Assembly (NCBI GenBank): GCA_963840665.1
Contig: CAWIZO010000001.1
Coordinates: 62,001 to 126,000, forward strand
Source: DATFTE01 sp963840665
GTDB lineage: Bacteria > Acidobacteriota > Terriglobia > Terriglobales > Acidobacteriaceae
Direction of reading: 5' to 3'
DNA length: 64,000 nt
In this document: in pieces, positions 47,219 through 57,049 of the stretch
How positions within the stretch are numbered: the stretch's first letter is position 1
Layout of the letters: every line of letters starts with the position of its first letter
Position numbers and translations under genes: made by a program
Notes under the pieces: generated by a model
Told to the model about the DNA's origin: nothing
Databases searched by the model: none
What the model saw: only the letters and a program-made list of their open reading frames with translations

Positions 47219-48721
47219 ATGAAACTTCGTGACTACATTTGCGTTTTTGTGTTCGTAGCGCTGGCGTTGGCCACAGTTGCCGCCCAGGACAGCGGTCAGC
47301 AGCCTCCTGACAGCGGAACTCCATCGCCGGGCGCTCCGGCGCCGGCCTTTGGACAGACGGGCGCTACACCGCAACAGAATGTGGATAACCCCCCGATTTC
47401 GGGATTAGATCTTCCCAACCTTGATCCGAATGCGTCCTCGCGCAGCTTTTTCATTCCTGGCGTCCATGCGAGCCAGGCGCTCGACACCAATATCGGCAGT
47501 CAGGTGGGTGCCGGGGCTGTTCAAGGAGTGACCCGCGCCCTGGGAAGTCTGGCTTTACAAAAGCTCTGGAGCCGTTACGACGTCGGCCTGCAGTATGTTG
47601 GCGGCGGAGCCTACTACGGCGGCCAGCACATCGGTTGGACGCAGTTCCACAGTCTCGATGGAGATCAACGTTATCTGTGGCGCACCGGGCAATTTGCCTT
47701 GCGTGACTCGTTTAGTTACTTGCCGGAAGGCGCGTTCGGATACGGCGCTTATGGCGGAAGCGGCGCGCTTGGCGGCGTGGGCGGTTTAGGCGGCGGTGGC
47801 GGCGGCATCACCGGTGTAGGCCTCGGAGGCGGATCTGGCGCACTTTTCGGTGGAGCTGGTGCTCTGGGTTCTCTGGGCCAGGCCCCCCGCATCAACAACG
47901 TATCCATTGCCGACATTACGCAGTCGATTTCGCCGCGCTCGTCGCTCACTTTAGGCGGATCTTTCGGCTTGGTGCATTTCAACAGCGGCACCAATACAAC
48001 GATTGTGAACGGAACGACGGTCACGTTTTTCAACAGCCAACAGGTTGGCGGACAAGCCGGGTACAACTACCAGATTAATCGCAGCGATCAAGTAGGCCTG
48101 CTGTACGCCTATCAATCGTTTCACTTTCCGACGTCGATTTCGGGCGATTTTCGCACCCATGTTTTCCACATCCTTTACGGACATCGGATCTCGGGCAGAA
48201 TGGATTTGGTGCTCGGCGGAGGGCCGCAGCTTACGGATGTCAACCGACCAGCGACCTCGACATCCCTTGCCTCATCGAACAGCACCCTTTCAGCAAGCGG
48301 ACAGGCAATGTTTCGCTACCGCTTCACTCTAACCAACCTCACAGCAAGTTACAACCGCTACAACTCCAGCGGATCCGGGTTTTATGGAGGGGCGAAGACC
48401 AACTTGTTCCGCCTGACGGCGAGCCGTCCGTTTGGCCGCAACTGGTCCGGCACGGCGGATGTTGGTTACACGACGAATTCGCGGATCCTTCCGGCCAGCA
48501 CCGGAGGCGTCGCGGGGCAGTCATTCAGTTACCTGTACTTCGGTGGATCGCTGCACCGCCAGTTCGGACGCGAGTTCAGCGGCTTCGTCAGTTACATCTT
48601 CAACAACTTGGGCTTTGATTCGTCGTTTTGCGGAAATGCTCCTTCCTGCAACCGCACTTCGCGGCGGCAAGTGGCGCTACTCGGAATTGATTGGACACCC
48701 CATCCGATCCGGCTTGACTGA
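47219..48721 (+). CDS. Outer-membrane beta-barrel protein of the EPS locus
   Basis: 500 residues. Signal peptide MKLRDYICVFVFVALALATV, a Pro/Gly/Gln-rich linker, then alternating polar and hydrophobic strands (YDVGLQYVGGGAYYGGQHIG, SSLTLGGSFGLVHFNSG, VGLLYAYQSFHFPTS, MDLVLGGGPQLTDV, FGRNWSGTADVGYTTN) that suggest a barrel of many strands. Residues about 175-220 are a Gly-rich loop of GGSGALGGVGGLGGGGG type. Its place between the Wza-type and GumC-type genes matches barrel proteins of exosortase EPS loci. Likely an outer-membrane secretion partner or porin; no close family is named. Confidence 0.8.
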   Translation: MKLRDYICVFVFVALALATVAAQDSGQQPPDSGTPSPGAPAPAFGQTGATPQQNVDNPPISGLDLPNLDPNASSRSFFIPGVHASQALDTNIGSQVGAGAVQGVTRALGSLALQKLWSRYDVGLQYVGGGAYYGGQHIGWTQFHSLDGDQRYLWRTGQFALRDSFSYLPEGAFGYGAYGGSGALGGVGGLGGGGGGITGVGLGGGSGALFGGAGALGSLGQAPRINNVSIADITQSISPRSSLTLGGSFGLVHFNSGTNTTIVNGTTVTFFNSQQVGGQAGYNYQINRSDQVGLLYAYQSFHFPTSISGDFRTHVFHILYGHRISGRMDLVLGGGPQLTDVNRPATSTSLASSNSTLSASGQAMFRYRFTLTNLTASYNRYNSSGSGFYGGAKTNLFRLTASRPFGRNWSGTADVGYTTNSRILPASTGGVAGQSFSYLYFGGSLHRQFGREFSGFVSYIFNNLGFDSSFCGNAPSCNRTSRRQVALLGIDWTPHPIRLD

Positions 48722-48766
48722 TTTTTTTGCGGCCGTTCCCAAGGGAGTGGCCAGAACGGGAATAGC

Positions 48767-50297
48767 ATGATTGAGAATCGCGACTTAACGATGGACGATT
48801 ATCTGGCGATGTTGCGCCGGCGGATGAAGGTCATCCTGATTCCGACGCTGCTGGCGCCATTGGCTGGTTTCCTGATCTCTTACGCCTTTCCTCCCAAGTA
48901 CACCTCGCAGTCACTGGTGTTGGTGGAAGAGCAGAAGGTGCCGGATAACTACGTCAAGTCGGTGGTCACCGAAGACATTACCCAGCGCATTGCGACCATG
49001 CAGCAGCAGGTGCTGAGCCGCAACCGGTTGCAGCCCATGATCGCGAATCTGCAATTGACCAAGAAGGGCAAGAGCGTCGATGACATCATTGATGACATCC
49101 GCGCCAACCTCACCGTCGAACCGGTGCAACCCGATATCACCGCCTCGACCAAGAAGAAGCCCGGACAAGGCACCGACTTGCCCGGCTTTTACGTGAACTA
49201 CACTGCCGACAACCCGCACGACGCGCAGCAGATTTGCAGCCAGCTCACTTCCATGTTGCTGGAAGAGAACCTGAAGATCCGCGAAGGCGTGTGCCCAGGG
49301 CACGACGGAATTCCTTACCGGCCAGTTGGAGAGCGCCAAGAAGAATCTGGATGATCAGGACTCCAAACTGGCGACTTTCAAGAAGCAGTACATGGGCCAA
49401 CTCCCGGGCGACGAAGAGAACAATCTCAAGCTGCTGATGGGACTGAACTCGCAACTTGATTCCAACACCCAGACCCTGAACCGGGCGCAGCAGGACAAAA
49501 CCTATGCCGAGTCCTTGCTGGCGCAGCAGGTGGCAGCCTGGAAATCTTCTCAGAACGCGACCAATCCGCAGACTCTGCAGCAGCAACTGGCGGCGCTGCA
49601 AAGCCAGTTGATCACTCTCCAGGCGCGTTACACCGACGACTATCCGGATGTGATCAAGACCAAGGCCGACATTGCCGAGGTCAAGAAGAAGCTCGATGAA
49701 ATGAATGCGGCCGCCGCGAAGCCTTCGACCGACACCAACGATAAGGTTGGCCTGGCAGAGCCTCCTGAGGTAAGAACGCTGCGTTTGCAGATTCACCAGT
49801 ACGACGCCGCGATCGAGCAGGCGACCCGGGAGCAGAATCGCATCAAGGCGCAAATCGGACTGTACGAAGGGCGCGTAGCGCTCAGTCCCGGGGTGGAAGA
49901 GCAGTACAAGGCTCTGACCCGCGACTACGACACGGCGCAGAAGTTCTACAACGACCTTCTGGCCAAGAAGAGCGAATCGGAGATGCAGACCGACATGGAA
50001 CGCCGGCAACAGGGCGAACAGATGCGGTTGCTGAATCCGGCGAGTTTGCCCGATTCTCCGAGCTTTCCGGTGCGCTGGATGTTTGCGGCCGGCGGCGCGG
50101 GCGCCGGGCTGGTCATCGGCCTCGCTCTGGCGATGTGGCTGGAACTGCGCGACAAATCGATTCGCACCGAACAGGATGTGATCGCGATTCTGGAGTTGCC
50201 GACGCTGGTCTCGGTGCCGTGGATTGGCGCGCAGCCGCAACGGAGTCGACGGCAAACACTGCACCCGAAGACAAGCGAGGAAAAGGTAGAGGTCTAA
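48767..50297 (+). pseudogene. Wzc/GumC-type chain-length determinant protein, frameshifted near 49290
   Basis: About 510 residues when joined. N-terminal Wzz part: MDDYLAMLRRRMKVILIPTL, first membrane helix, PPKYTSQSLVLVEEQKVPDN. After the shift (REG then RAQGTTEFLTGQLESAKKNL) come long coiled coils (KNLDDQDSKLATFKKQYMGQ, LNRAQQDKTYAESLLAQQVA), a GNVR-like domain and the second membrane helix (WMFAAGGAGAGLVIGLALAM). It controls chain length and export of the polysaccharide and works with the separate tyrosine autokinase two genes on. One base lost near 49290; probably intact in vivo. Confidence 0.88.
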
Positions 50298-50303
50298 GAC
50301 CCC

Positions 50304-51263
50304 ATGTACAAGGAATTCTTCGGACTGCGAGCGAATCCGTTTAACGTCAACCCGGACCCGCGTTATCTGTTTCTGACGCGGCATACCGAGGAGGCGTTAG
50401 CTTGCCTGACCTATGGCATCCAGAGCCGCAAAGGCTTTGTGCTGCTGACGGGTGAGGTGGGAACGGGAAAGACCACGCTCATCAACAAGTTACTGGAGTG
50501 GCTGCGCTTGCAGCAGGTGGCCACGGCTTTTGTTTTCAACTCGAAGATGAACGTCCCCCAGTTCCTCGACTACATGATGGCGGACTTTGGTATTCCCTGC
50601 GAATCGCGGGCGAAGAGCCAGATCCTGCTGCGGCTTTACAACTGGCTGCTCGATCGTTACCGGGCCGGTGAAACTGCGGTGCTGATTGTCGACGAGGCGC
50701 AGAACCTCTCGGACGAAGTGCTGGAAGAGATTCGCATGATGACGAATCTGGAAACCTTCACCGAAAAGCTGCTGCAGATCGTTCTGGTCGGCCAGCCCGA
50801 ACTTGAGCAGAAGCTGAAGCAACCGCATCTGCGGCAGTTGCGCCAGCGGCTCACGCTTCGGGCTAAGACGCATCCGCTGTCGCTCGAGGAGACCAAAGCC
50901 TACATTGCCCAGAGGTTGAGAATCGCGGGCTCCAACGGCCAGCAGATTTTCGATCCCGAAGCGCTGGTGGCGATTCACCGCTACTCCAATGGAATCCCGC
51001 GCGTAGTGAATTTGGTTTGCGAACACTGCCTGGTGAGTTCGTTCGTCGATCAGCAGAAAGTGATTATGCCCAGTGTAGTGGATACCGTGGCCCGGGATTT
51101 CGATTTGAGCGACAGCACATCGTCGGCGGCCATGACCGTGGCTCCGCCGGTGTCGTCGTCCAACGACAAGTTCGATTTAGTGGAAGCACTGAAAACGCTA
51201 GCAACTCTCGCTGACCGGCTGCGCCAGTCAGAACAAGACCTCCCCAAGGAAAGGAAACTATGA
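50304..51263 (+). CDS. XrtA/PEP-CTERM system-associated AAA ATPase (ExeA-like)
   Basis: 319 residues. MYKEFFGLRANPFNVNPDPR is the standard start of this family. Walker A is LLTGEVGTGKTTLINK, Walker B VLIVDEAQNLSDEVLEEIRM, with VLVGQPELEQKL, LRQRLTLRAKTHPLSLEETK and GIPRVVNLVCEHCL further on. It resembles ExeA of type II secretion and is a fixed member of exosortase A EPS loci; it may act in assembly of the export complex. The C-terminal 60 residues are not conserved. It overlaps the autokinase start by ATGA. Confidence 0.92.
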   Translation: MYKEFFGLRANPFNVNPDPRYLFLTRHTEEALACLTYGIQSRKGFVLLTGEVGTGKTTLINKLLEWLRLQQVATAFVFNSKMNVPQFLDYMMADFGIPCESRAKSQILLRLYNWLLDRYRAGETAVLIVDEAQNLSDEVLEEIRMMTNLETFTEKLLQIVLVGQPELEQKLKQPHLRQLRQRLTLRAKTHPLSLEETKAYIAQRLRIAGSNGQQIFDPEALVAIHRYSNGIPRVVNLVCEHCLVSSFVDQQKVIMPSVVDTVARDFDLSDSTSSAAMTVAPPVSSSNDKFDLVEALKTLATLADRLRQSEQDLPKERKL

Positions 51264-52198
51264 GCAGAATTCACGAAGCACTGAAGAGGGCCGAACAGGA
51301 GCGGAGTGCAGGCCAGGGGGGGCAGCCGGATCTTCCGGTTTCCGCCAGCACTGCGGTCGCGGGCGATCCGATGGCCGCGCCGCCGTCCGCCGTCGTCGAG
51401 CACGCGCCTGTCATGCAGGCAGGCATGCCGGTCATGGGCACGCCTTTCACTTTTGACACGCTGCTGGCCCGCTGCTCGCAGATGAACTGGACTCCGGACC
51501 TGAAGACCATGTTGTTCTTCAACTCCGAGGAGCAGGGATTCGGCACAGAAGAATTCCGCACGCTGCGCTCGCGCCTCTACCAGATGCGGGAGCGGCAGCC
51601 TCTGAAGAAGATTCTCGTCACCAGTTCGCTGCCCAAGGAAGGCAAGTCTTTCGTGGCGGCGAACCTGGCGCAGGTCATGGTGCGCCAACATGGACGCCGT
51701 GCACTGCTGATCGACGGCGACCTGCGCGGCGCGCGTCTGCACTCGGCGCTCGGCACTTCCGCAACACCCGGCCTCGCGGAATACCTGATGGGCGAAGCCG
51801 ATGAGTTCTCGATCATTCAGCGTGGGCCGATGGAGAACCTGTTCTTCATTCCTTCGGGGCGCGCCATCTCGAATCCGGCGGAATTGGTTGCCAACGGCCG
51901 CCTCAAGTTCCTTATGAACCGCGTCGAATCGCTGTTTGACTGGATCGTGCTTGATTCGCCGCCGGCAGTTCCGGTGTCGGACGCCAGCCTCCTGGCCAAC
52001 TATTGCGATGGTGTGTTGATGGTGGTGCGCTCGAATGCGACCCCCTTCGATATCGCCCGCAAAGCGCGCCAGGAATTCCGCGACACGCACCTGGTTGGAG
52101 TGGTGCTGAACGGCATCGATTCCGACTCTGCTTCCTACACTCGTTATTACTACGGAGCCTACGGAAAACCCGATGGCCGCGGAGAACGGCAGAGGTAA
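51260..52198 (+). CDS. Exosortase-associated tyrosine autokinase (CpsD/CapB-like BY-kinase)
   Basis: 312 residues. The N-terminal MSRIHEALKRAEQER is typical of these kinases. Walker A is SSLPKEGKSFVAANLA, Walker A' RALLIDGDLRGARLH and Walker B WIVLDSPPA. The C-terminal Tyr cluster SYTRYYYGAYG is the autophosphorylation tail. It partners the GumC-type protein to time polymer export. It overlaps the ATPase upstream and lies 3 nt before the sugar transferase, so translation is likely coupled. Confidence 0.93.
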   Translation: MSRIHEALKRAEQERSAGQGGQPDLPVSASTAVAGDPMAAPPSAVVEHAPVMQAGMPVMGTPFTFDTLLARCSQMNWTPDLKTMLFFNSEEQGFGTEEFRTLRSRLYQMRERQPLKKILVTSSLPKEGKSFVAANLAQVMVRQHGRRALLIDGDLRGARLHSALGTSATPGLAEYLMGEADEFSIIQRGPMENLFFIPSGRAISNPAELVANGRLKFLMNRVESLFDWIVLDSPPAVPVSDASLLANYCDGVLMVVRSNATPFDIARKARQEFRDTHLVGVVLNGIDSDSASYTRYYYGAYGKPDGRGERQR

Positions 52199-52201
52199 CG
52201 C

Positions 52202-53575
52202 TTGATCCGCCTCTTCAATGTTTATTACCCGGTCCGCACCTTGATCCTTCTGGTGGGGGAGGCCCTGATTGTCTGGACCTCGTTCCTGCTGGGGACGGTC
52301 CTCCAATTTCGCGAGGACAGCTACCTGGTATTGAACTTTGAATACGGCTACTACAAGATCCTGGTGGTGACGCTCGTGGTGCTGGTGTTCTCGCACTGGT
52401 TCGATCTCTACGAACCTTCCAGCGTTAACGCACGGTGGGATCAGGTTTTCCGGCTGTTGCTGGTGTTGGGTCTCGTGGCTCTGGCCCTGGCGGCGTTGGG
52501 TTACGTATTCCCGCGCTTCCTTCCCGGCAAGAATTCTGCGCTGGCTGGGCTCGTCATTCTTACGGTCGCTCTCTTTGGTTGGCGCACGGCGTATTCCTGG
52601 CTTTCGCAGCAGCCTTATTTGCGGGAGCGGGTCTATGTGATTGGCACGGGAGATCGGGCGCAACGATTGGTGCAGGGCTTACGGGCACGGTCGGAACTGG
52701 GAATCGAAGTGGTCGGGTGGAGCGGCAACATCGACGGAGCGGTGACCCGCGAAGCGATCGCGTCGCACCTGCTGGACTGCGTTGCGGGACAGAATATTCA
52801 TCGCGTGATCGTCGCGATGCCCGATCGGCGCGGCACGCTTCCGGTACAGGAACTGCTGCATCTCCGGCTGGACGGAGCCAAGATCGAAGAGGCCACCTCG
52901 TGGCTCGAGAAAATGTCGGGCCGCATCGAAGTGGAGAATCTCTACCCCAGCTGGCTGGTGTTCGCCGACGGATTCCGCTTCAGTGCTGGCTTCATGATGA
53001 TGAAGCGCGCGCTGTCCTCGCTAGCGGCGTTTGTGCTGCTGGTGGTCGTGCTTCCCGTCATTCCTTTTGTGTGTTTGGCGATCAAGCTCGATTCGTCCGG
53101 CCCCATTCTTTACCGGCAGAAACGCGTGGGACGAGGCGGCGTGACCTTCTACTGCTTCAAGTTCCGCACCATGCGTCAGGATGCTGAAGCCGATACGGGT
53201 CCGACCTGGGCGGGCGACAACGATCCGCGCATCACTCGTGCGGGAAAATTTCTGCGCACTTCGCGGCTGGATGAAATCCCGCAGTTGTGGAATGTGTTCA
53301 AGGGAGATATGGCATTTGTCGGACCGCGTCCCGAGCGGCCGGAGTTTGTCGAGTGGCTGACGCGCGAGCTTCCTTACTACCCCGTGCGTCACGTGGTGCG
53401 TCCGGGAATCACGGGCTGGGCGCAGGTTCGCTACAAGTACGGAAACACCGTGGAAGATGCCAAAGAGAAATTGCAGTACGACCTTTACTACATCAAAAAC
53501 GCCTCGATCGGATTGGACCTGCTGATCATGTTCCAGACGGTCAAGATCGTCCTGTTGGGGCGAGGCGCGCAATGA
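52202..53575 (+). CDS. Initiating undecaprenyl-phosphate sugar transferase (EpsB/WbaP type)
   Basis: 457 residues, start TTG 52202 with AGAGG at 52190-52194. An N-terminal group of four membrane helices, a nucleotide-binding-like middle part (ERVYVIGTGDRAQRLVQGLR), a fifth helix (LSSLAAFVLLVVVLPVIPF) and the catalytic bacterial sugar transferase domain: YRQKRVGRGGVTFYCFKFRT, DPRITRAGKFLRTSRLDEIP, QLWNVFKGDMAFVGPRPERP and RPGITGWAQVRYKYGN. It moves a sugar phosphate from UDP-sugar to the lipid carrier, the first step of the polymer. Complete, overlapping the next gene by ATGA. Confidence 0.95.
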   Translation: MIRLFNVYYPVRTLILLVGEALIVWTSFLLGTVLQFREDSYLVLNFEYGYYKILVVTLVVLVFSHWFDLYEPSSVNARWDQVFRLLLVLGLVALALAALGYVFPRFLPGKNSALAGLVILTVALFGWRTAYSWLSQQPYLRERVYVIGTGDRAQRLVQGLRARSELGIEVVGWSGNIDGAVTREAIASHLLDCVAGQNIHRVIVAMPDRRGTLPVQELLHLRLDGAKIEEATSWLEKMSGRIEVENLYPSWLVFADGFRFSAGFMMMKRALSSLAAFVLLVVVLPVIPFVCLAIKLDSSGPILYRQKRVGRGGVTFYCFKFRTMRQDAEADTGPTWAGDNDPRITRAGKFLRTSRLDEIPQLWNVFKGDMAFVGPRPERPEFVEWLTRELPYYPVRHVVRPGITGWAQVRYKYGNTVEDAKEKLQYDLYYIKNASIGLDLLIMFQTVKIVLLGRGAQ

Positions 53576-54694
53576 CATGGGTGTTCTGGGGGGGCGCTGC
53601 CATCGTTTTTTACGCCTACGTGGGGTACGCGGGCTGGTTGTGGATTCGCGGCCGGCAAAAAGCCAAGCCCGTGATGCGCGGGGCTTTTGAGCCGGAGATT
53701 TCGATCGTGATGGTGGTACGCAACGAGGCCAAGATTCTGGAGCGCAAGTTAAGGAATCTCCAGGACCTCCATTATCCCGAGGATCGCGTCGAGGTGGTCG
53801 TAGTTTCCGACGGATCGAACGATGGTACGAACGAAATTTTGTCGAAGTACAAGCAAAACTCGCGGGTGCGCAGCATTCTAAGTCCCGAGGCGCGGGGCAA
53901 GGCTTCGGGCCTGAACGAGGCCATCGCGGCAGCGCGAGGAGAGATTGTGGTGTTTAACGACGCGCGGCAGAAGATTGAGCCCGATGCCATGCAATTGCTC
54001 ATGGAAAATTTCGCCGACAGCACGGTGGGCTGCGTCAGCGGAGAACTGATGTTGGGCGATCCGGATTCCGGCGAAGCCGCGAAGGGCATGGGACTGTACT
54101 GGAAATTCGAGAAGAAAATTCGCGAGATGGAGTCGGCATTCGGGATCGGTAGTGGGCGCAACCGGAGCGATCTACGCAGTGCGCCGGGAGTTGCTGGTCA
54201 CGGTGCCGACCGAGACCATTCTCGACGATGTGTACATCCCGATGAACGTCGTGCGGCAGGGATATCGCGTGGTGTTCGATCCACGGGTGCATGCCTGGGA
54301 TGTGGCCGATCAGGGTACCGAGCGTGAGTTCAACCGCAAGGTGCGGACGCTGAGCGGAAACTACCAGCTTCTGCAACTGGCGCCGTGGATTTTGAGCGGA
54401 TCGAATCCTCTGCGTTTTGAATTCATCAGCCACAAACTGATGAGGTTGATTGTGCCGTTTGCTCTCGCGGCGACGCTGGTGGCCTCGATGGTGCTGAACC
54501 ATCCTATCTATCGACTGGCACTGGTTCTGCAACTTGCGTTTTATGCGCTGAGTTTTCTGGTGGTCGCGCAGATGAAGAGCGGACTGCTGGCTCGTATGGC
54601 CGACGCGGCTTTTACGTTCGTGGTTTTGAATACGGCTGCAGTGGTGGCGTTCATTAATTTTGTTACGGGACGAAAGGCCGCATGGAACCGGTAA
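53572..54694 (+). pseudogene. Glycosyltransferase family 2 membrane protein, frameshifted near 54150
   Basis: About 374 residues when joined. ATG 53572, one membrane helix, then the GT-A domain: ISIVMVVRNEAKILERKLRN, VVVVSDGSNDGTNEILSKY, EARGKASGLNEAIAAARGEI and VVFNDARQKIEPDAM (DxD-like metal site). After the shift come VVGATGAIYAVRRELLVTVP, ETILDDVYIPMNVVRQGYRV, EREFNRKVRTLSGNYQLL (QxxRW-like region) and three or four C-terminal helices. It looks like a processive beta-glycan synthase relative. One G lost near 54150. Confidence 0.86.
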
Positions 54695-56075
54695 TCTCAA
54701 GCGGCGGAAGGAATAATCGGGTGGCCACAGTAGCGACCAGCGGAACCAAAGGCACGAACGATAGGGGATGGATCCCAGCGGGGCTGAAGGACCGCAAGAG
54801 CGTCGCCTACTATCGCGATGGCCGTGTTCGCGTTCCTGTACTACATGCGCCCACAGGACTTGATCCCAGGACTTGAAACCCTGCCTCTGGAAAAGATCGG
54901 CGGCGGCATCGCATTCTTGGCATTGCTTTTTGGGGCGCGTCCCAAAGACGCGCCACGGTCTGCCGCTGGAATTGAAAGTTCTGTTGCGCTGGAAGCGCAA
55001 ATGATACTTTCCATCCCCTTCGCCTACTGGCGTGGCGGAGCGTTTGACGCCGGTCTTCACCAAGTTTTCCAAGGGAGTTATTGTCGCGTTGCTGATTGGG
55101 CTGATTATCTCCAAGCTCTATGAGATCCGAAAGCTGCTCTATATTCAGGCGGCCTCGGTAGCGGGCGTTGCCGCGGCCTCGGTGCTTTCCCACAAGACCT
55201 ACGGCGGTCGTCTATATGGAATCCAGAAGGGCATTCTGGAAAACCCCAACGACCTGGCGATCGCCATCGCCATTAACTTTCCGTTGTGCGTGGCCTTCAT
55301 GTTTGGCGCCAAAGGAGGATTCCGAAAAGTACTCTGGGCGGTCGGCATGGTCTTCATGATGTACTGCGTGCTCATCACCTACTCCCGCAGCGGCATGATC
55401 GCTTTGGTCATTACCTGTGTGATTTGTCTTTGGGAGTATGGCGTCAAGCAGAAGCGAACACTCTTGCTCTTCGGTGCCGGAGCTATTCGGCGTGGTGGCA
55501 TTCGGCGTTGCGCTAATGACACCACACTTCATCGCCGCGGATGTTCAAGAGCCTGGTGCAGGGCAACATTTCGGGATCGGGCGATCTAGGATCCTGGAAG
55601 CTCGCGAGAACCCTGCTGAAGCAAAGTATCTCGATGGCGTTCCATCATCCCCTGTTCGGCGTGGGTCCAGGAAACTTCCCGGTGGTTACCGGCGAATGGC
55701 GTGTCGCGCACAACAGCTATACGGAACTGGCGGCGGAGGCGGGATTTCCAGCGCTTGTTTCTGTTCGTAGCGATGCTGTATACCAGCTTCCGCAAGGTGA
55801 ACAAAATTAGAGACTTACCGGGCTACGCCGCGGACGAAAACATTCGTCTGTGGACCAGTGCTCTGTGGGCGAGCCTGGCCGCCTACATGATTGGTTCCAT
55901 GTTTGCTTCGACTGAGTACAACTTGTTCCCTTATTTCATGGTGGGCTACGTGTGCGCGCTGTATCGAATTGCCAGCAAGCCGGTGGGGGCGCCGGCACCG
56001 AAAACAAATGGTGGAAGGTATGGAGAAAGCAGAGTTCCAACAACCCGTAAACGCGAATATGCCTGGAGTCGATAG
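54682..56075 (+). pseudogene. O-antigen ligase/polymerase-like membrane protein (exosortase A-associated), multiply frameshifted
   Basis: Pieces in at least five frames rebuild a protein of about 460 residues: AVFAFLYYMRPQDLIPGLET, MILSIPFAYWRGGAFDA, FTKFSKGVIVALLIGLIISK, YGIQKGILENPNDLAIAIAI, FMMYCVLITYSRSGMIALVI, SISMAFHHPLFGVGPGNFPV (Wzy_C motif), WRVAHNSYTELAAEAGFPAL and SLAAYMIGSMFASTEYNLFP. It matches the putative O-glycosylation ligase group linked to exosortase A. It probably polymerises or transfers the polymer. The 3' end overlaps the methyltransferase start. Confidence 0.82.
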
Positions 56076-57049
56076 GGAAGTCCTGAATATCTTGCGCTGC
56101 CTGTCTTGCCGAGGTGGTCTGCGGGAAGAGCACGATTCCTTAGTTTGTGCCGGGTGCGGTCATCGATATCCGCTGGTGGACGGCGTTTATCGTTTCGTCG
56201 ACACGCAACACTATGCGGGAAGCTTTGGCTTCCAGTGGCACGTTCACGCCAAGACGCAACTGGATACCGAGGAGAGTCAGCGTTCGGAGAGCGCCTTCCG
56301 GCGGCGTACCGGCTTTCGCCCCGAGGATCTTGCCGGCAAGCTGGTGCTCGACGTGGGTTGCGGTATGGGACGCTTCGCCGAAGTGGCGACGCGCTGGGGC
56401 GCTCACGTGGTAGGCATCGATCTCAGCCTGGCGGCTGAAGTTGCGGCAAGGAATCTAGCCGAGCGCACTGCTACGATTTTCCAGGCAGACGTCTTCAAAT
56501 TGCCTTTTGCCCCGGAGAGTTTCGACTACATCTACAGCATCGGCGTGCTGCATCACACTCCGGATTGCGAGAAGGCATTCAAGAGTCTGCCGGGGCTGCT
56601 GAAGCCAGGTGGGCGGATTGCCATCTGGCTCTACAGCAGCTACAACGCCTGGTACAAGATGAGCGACGTCTACCGCAAGGTCGACGCGGCGCATGTCTCC
56701 GAAGCTACTGCATCGCCTGTGTTACGGGGCGATTCCGCTTTACGGAATTCACCAGGTGCTGCGAAAGATTCCGCGGGTCGGGCGCCCCATGAGCGGAGCA
56801 CTGGCGTACGTGATTCCCATGTCGTTCAACCGCGATCCGCAATGGCGTGTGCTCGACACCTTCGACTGGTACTCGCCGTGGTACCAATCCAAGCACACTT
56901 ACGAAGAAGTTTTCCGCTGGTTTGAAAGTTGCGGACTCGAAGACCTGCGAGTGATCGAACAGCCGATCGCGGTCCAGGGACGCAGACCAGCCGCAGTTGG
57001 ACAGCCTCTACGGGACCATGAGCAGGAGGTCGAGCAGTGTGTGGGATAG
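56008..57049 (+). pseudogene. SAM methyltransferase with N-terminal zinc-ribbon, frameshifted near 56700
   Basis: Start ATG 56008 or 56020 (MEKAEFQQPVNAN). N-terminal zinc ribbon (Trm112-like) CLSCRGG...LVCAGCGHRYPLVDGVY. SAM-binding core KLVLDVGCGMGRFAEVATRW, HVVGIDLSLAAEVAARN, FDYIYSIGVLHHTPDCEKAF, GLLKPGGRIAIWLYSS. After the shift near 56700, IPLYGIHQVLRKIPRVGRPM, FNRDPQWRVLDTFDWYSPWY and FRWFESCGLEDLRVIEQPI complete the family C-terminus. Likely methylates a sugar or glycolipid of the EPS. The end overlaps the next gene's ribosome site. Confidence 0.84.

Noticed and set aside
49290..49300. Programmed frameshifting in GumC, xrtA or ccmC
   Set aside because: No slippery heptamer or downstream structure is seen, and the shifts occur at different places in many unrelated genes.
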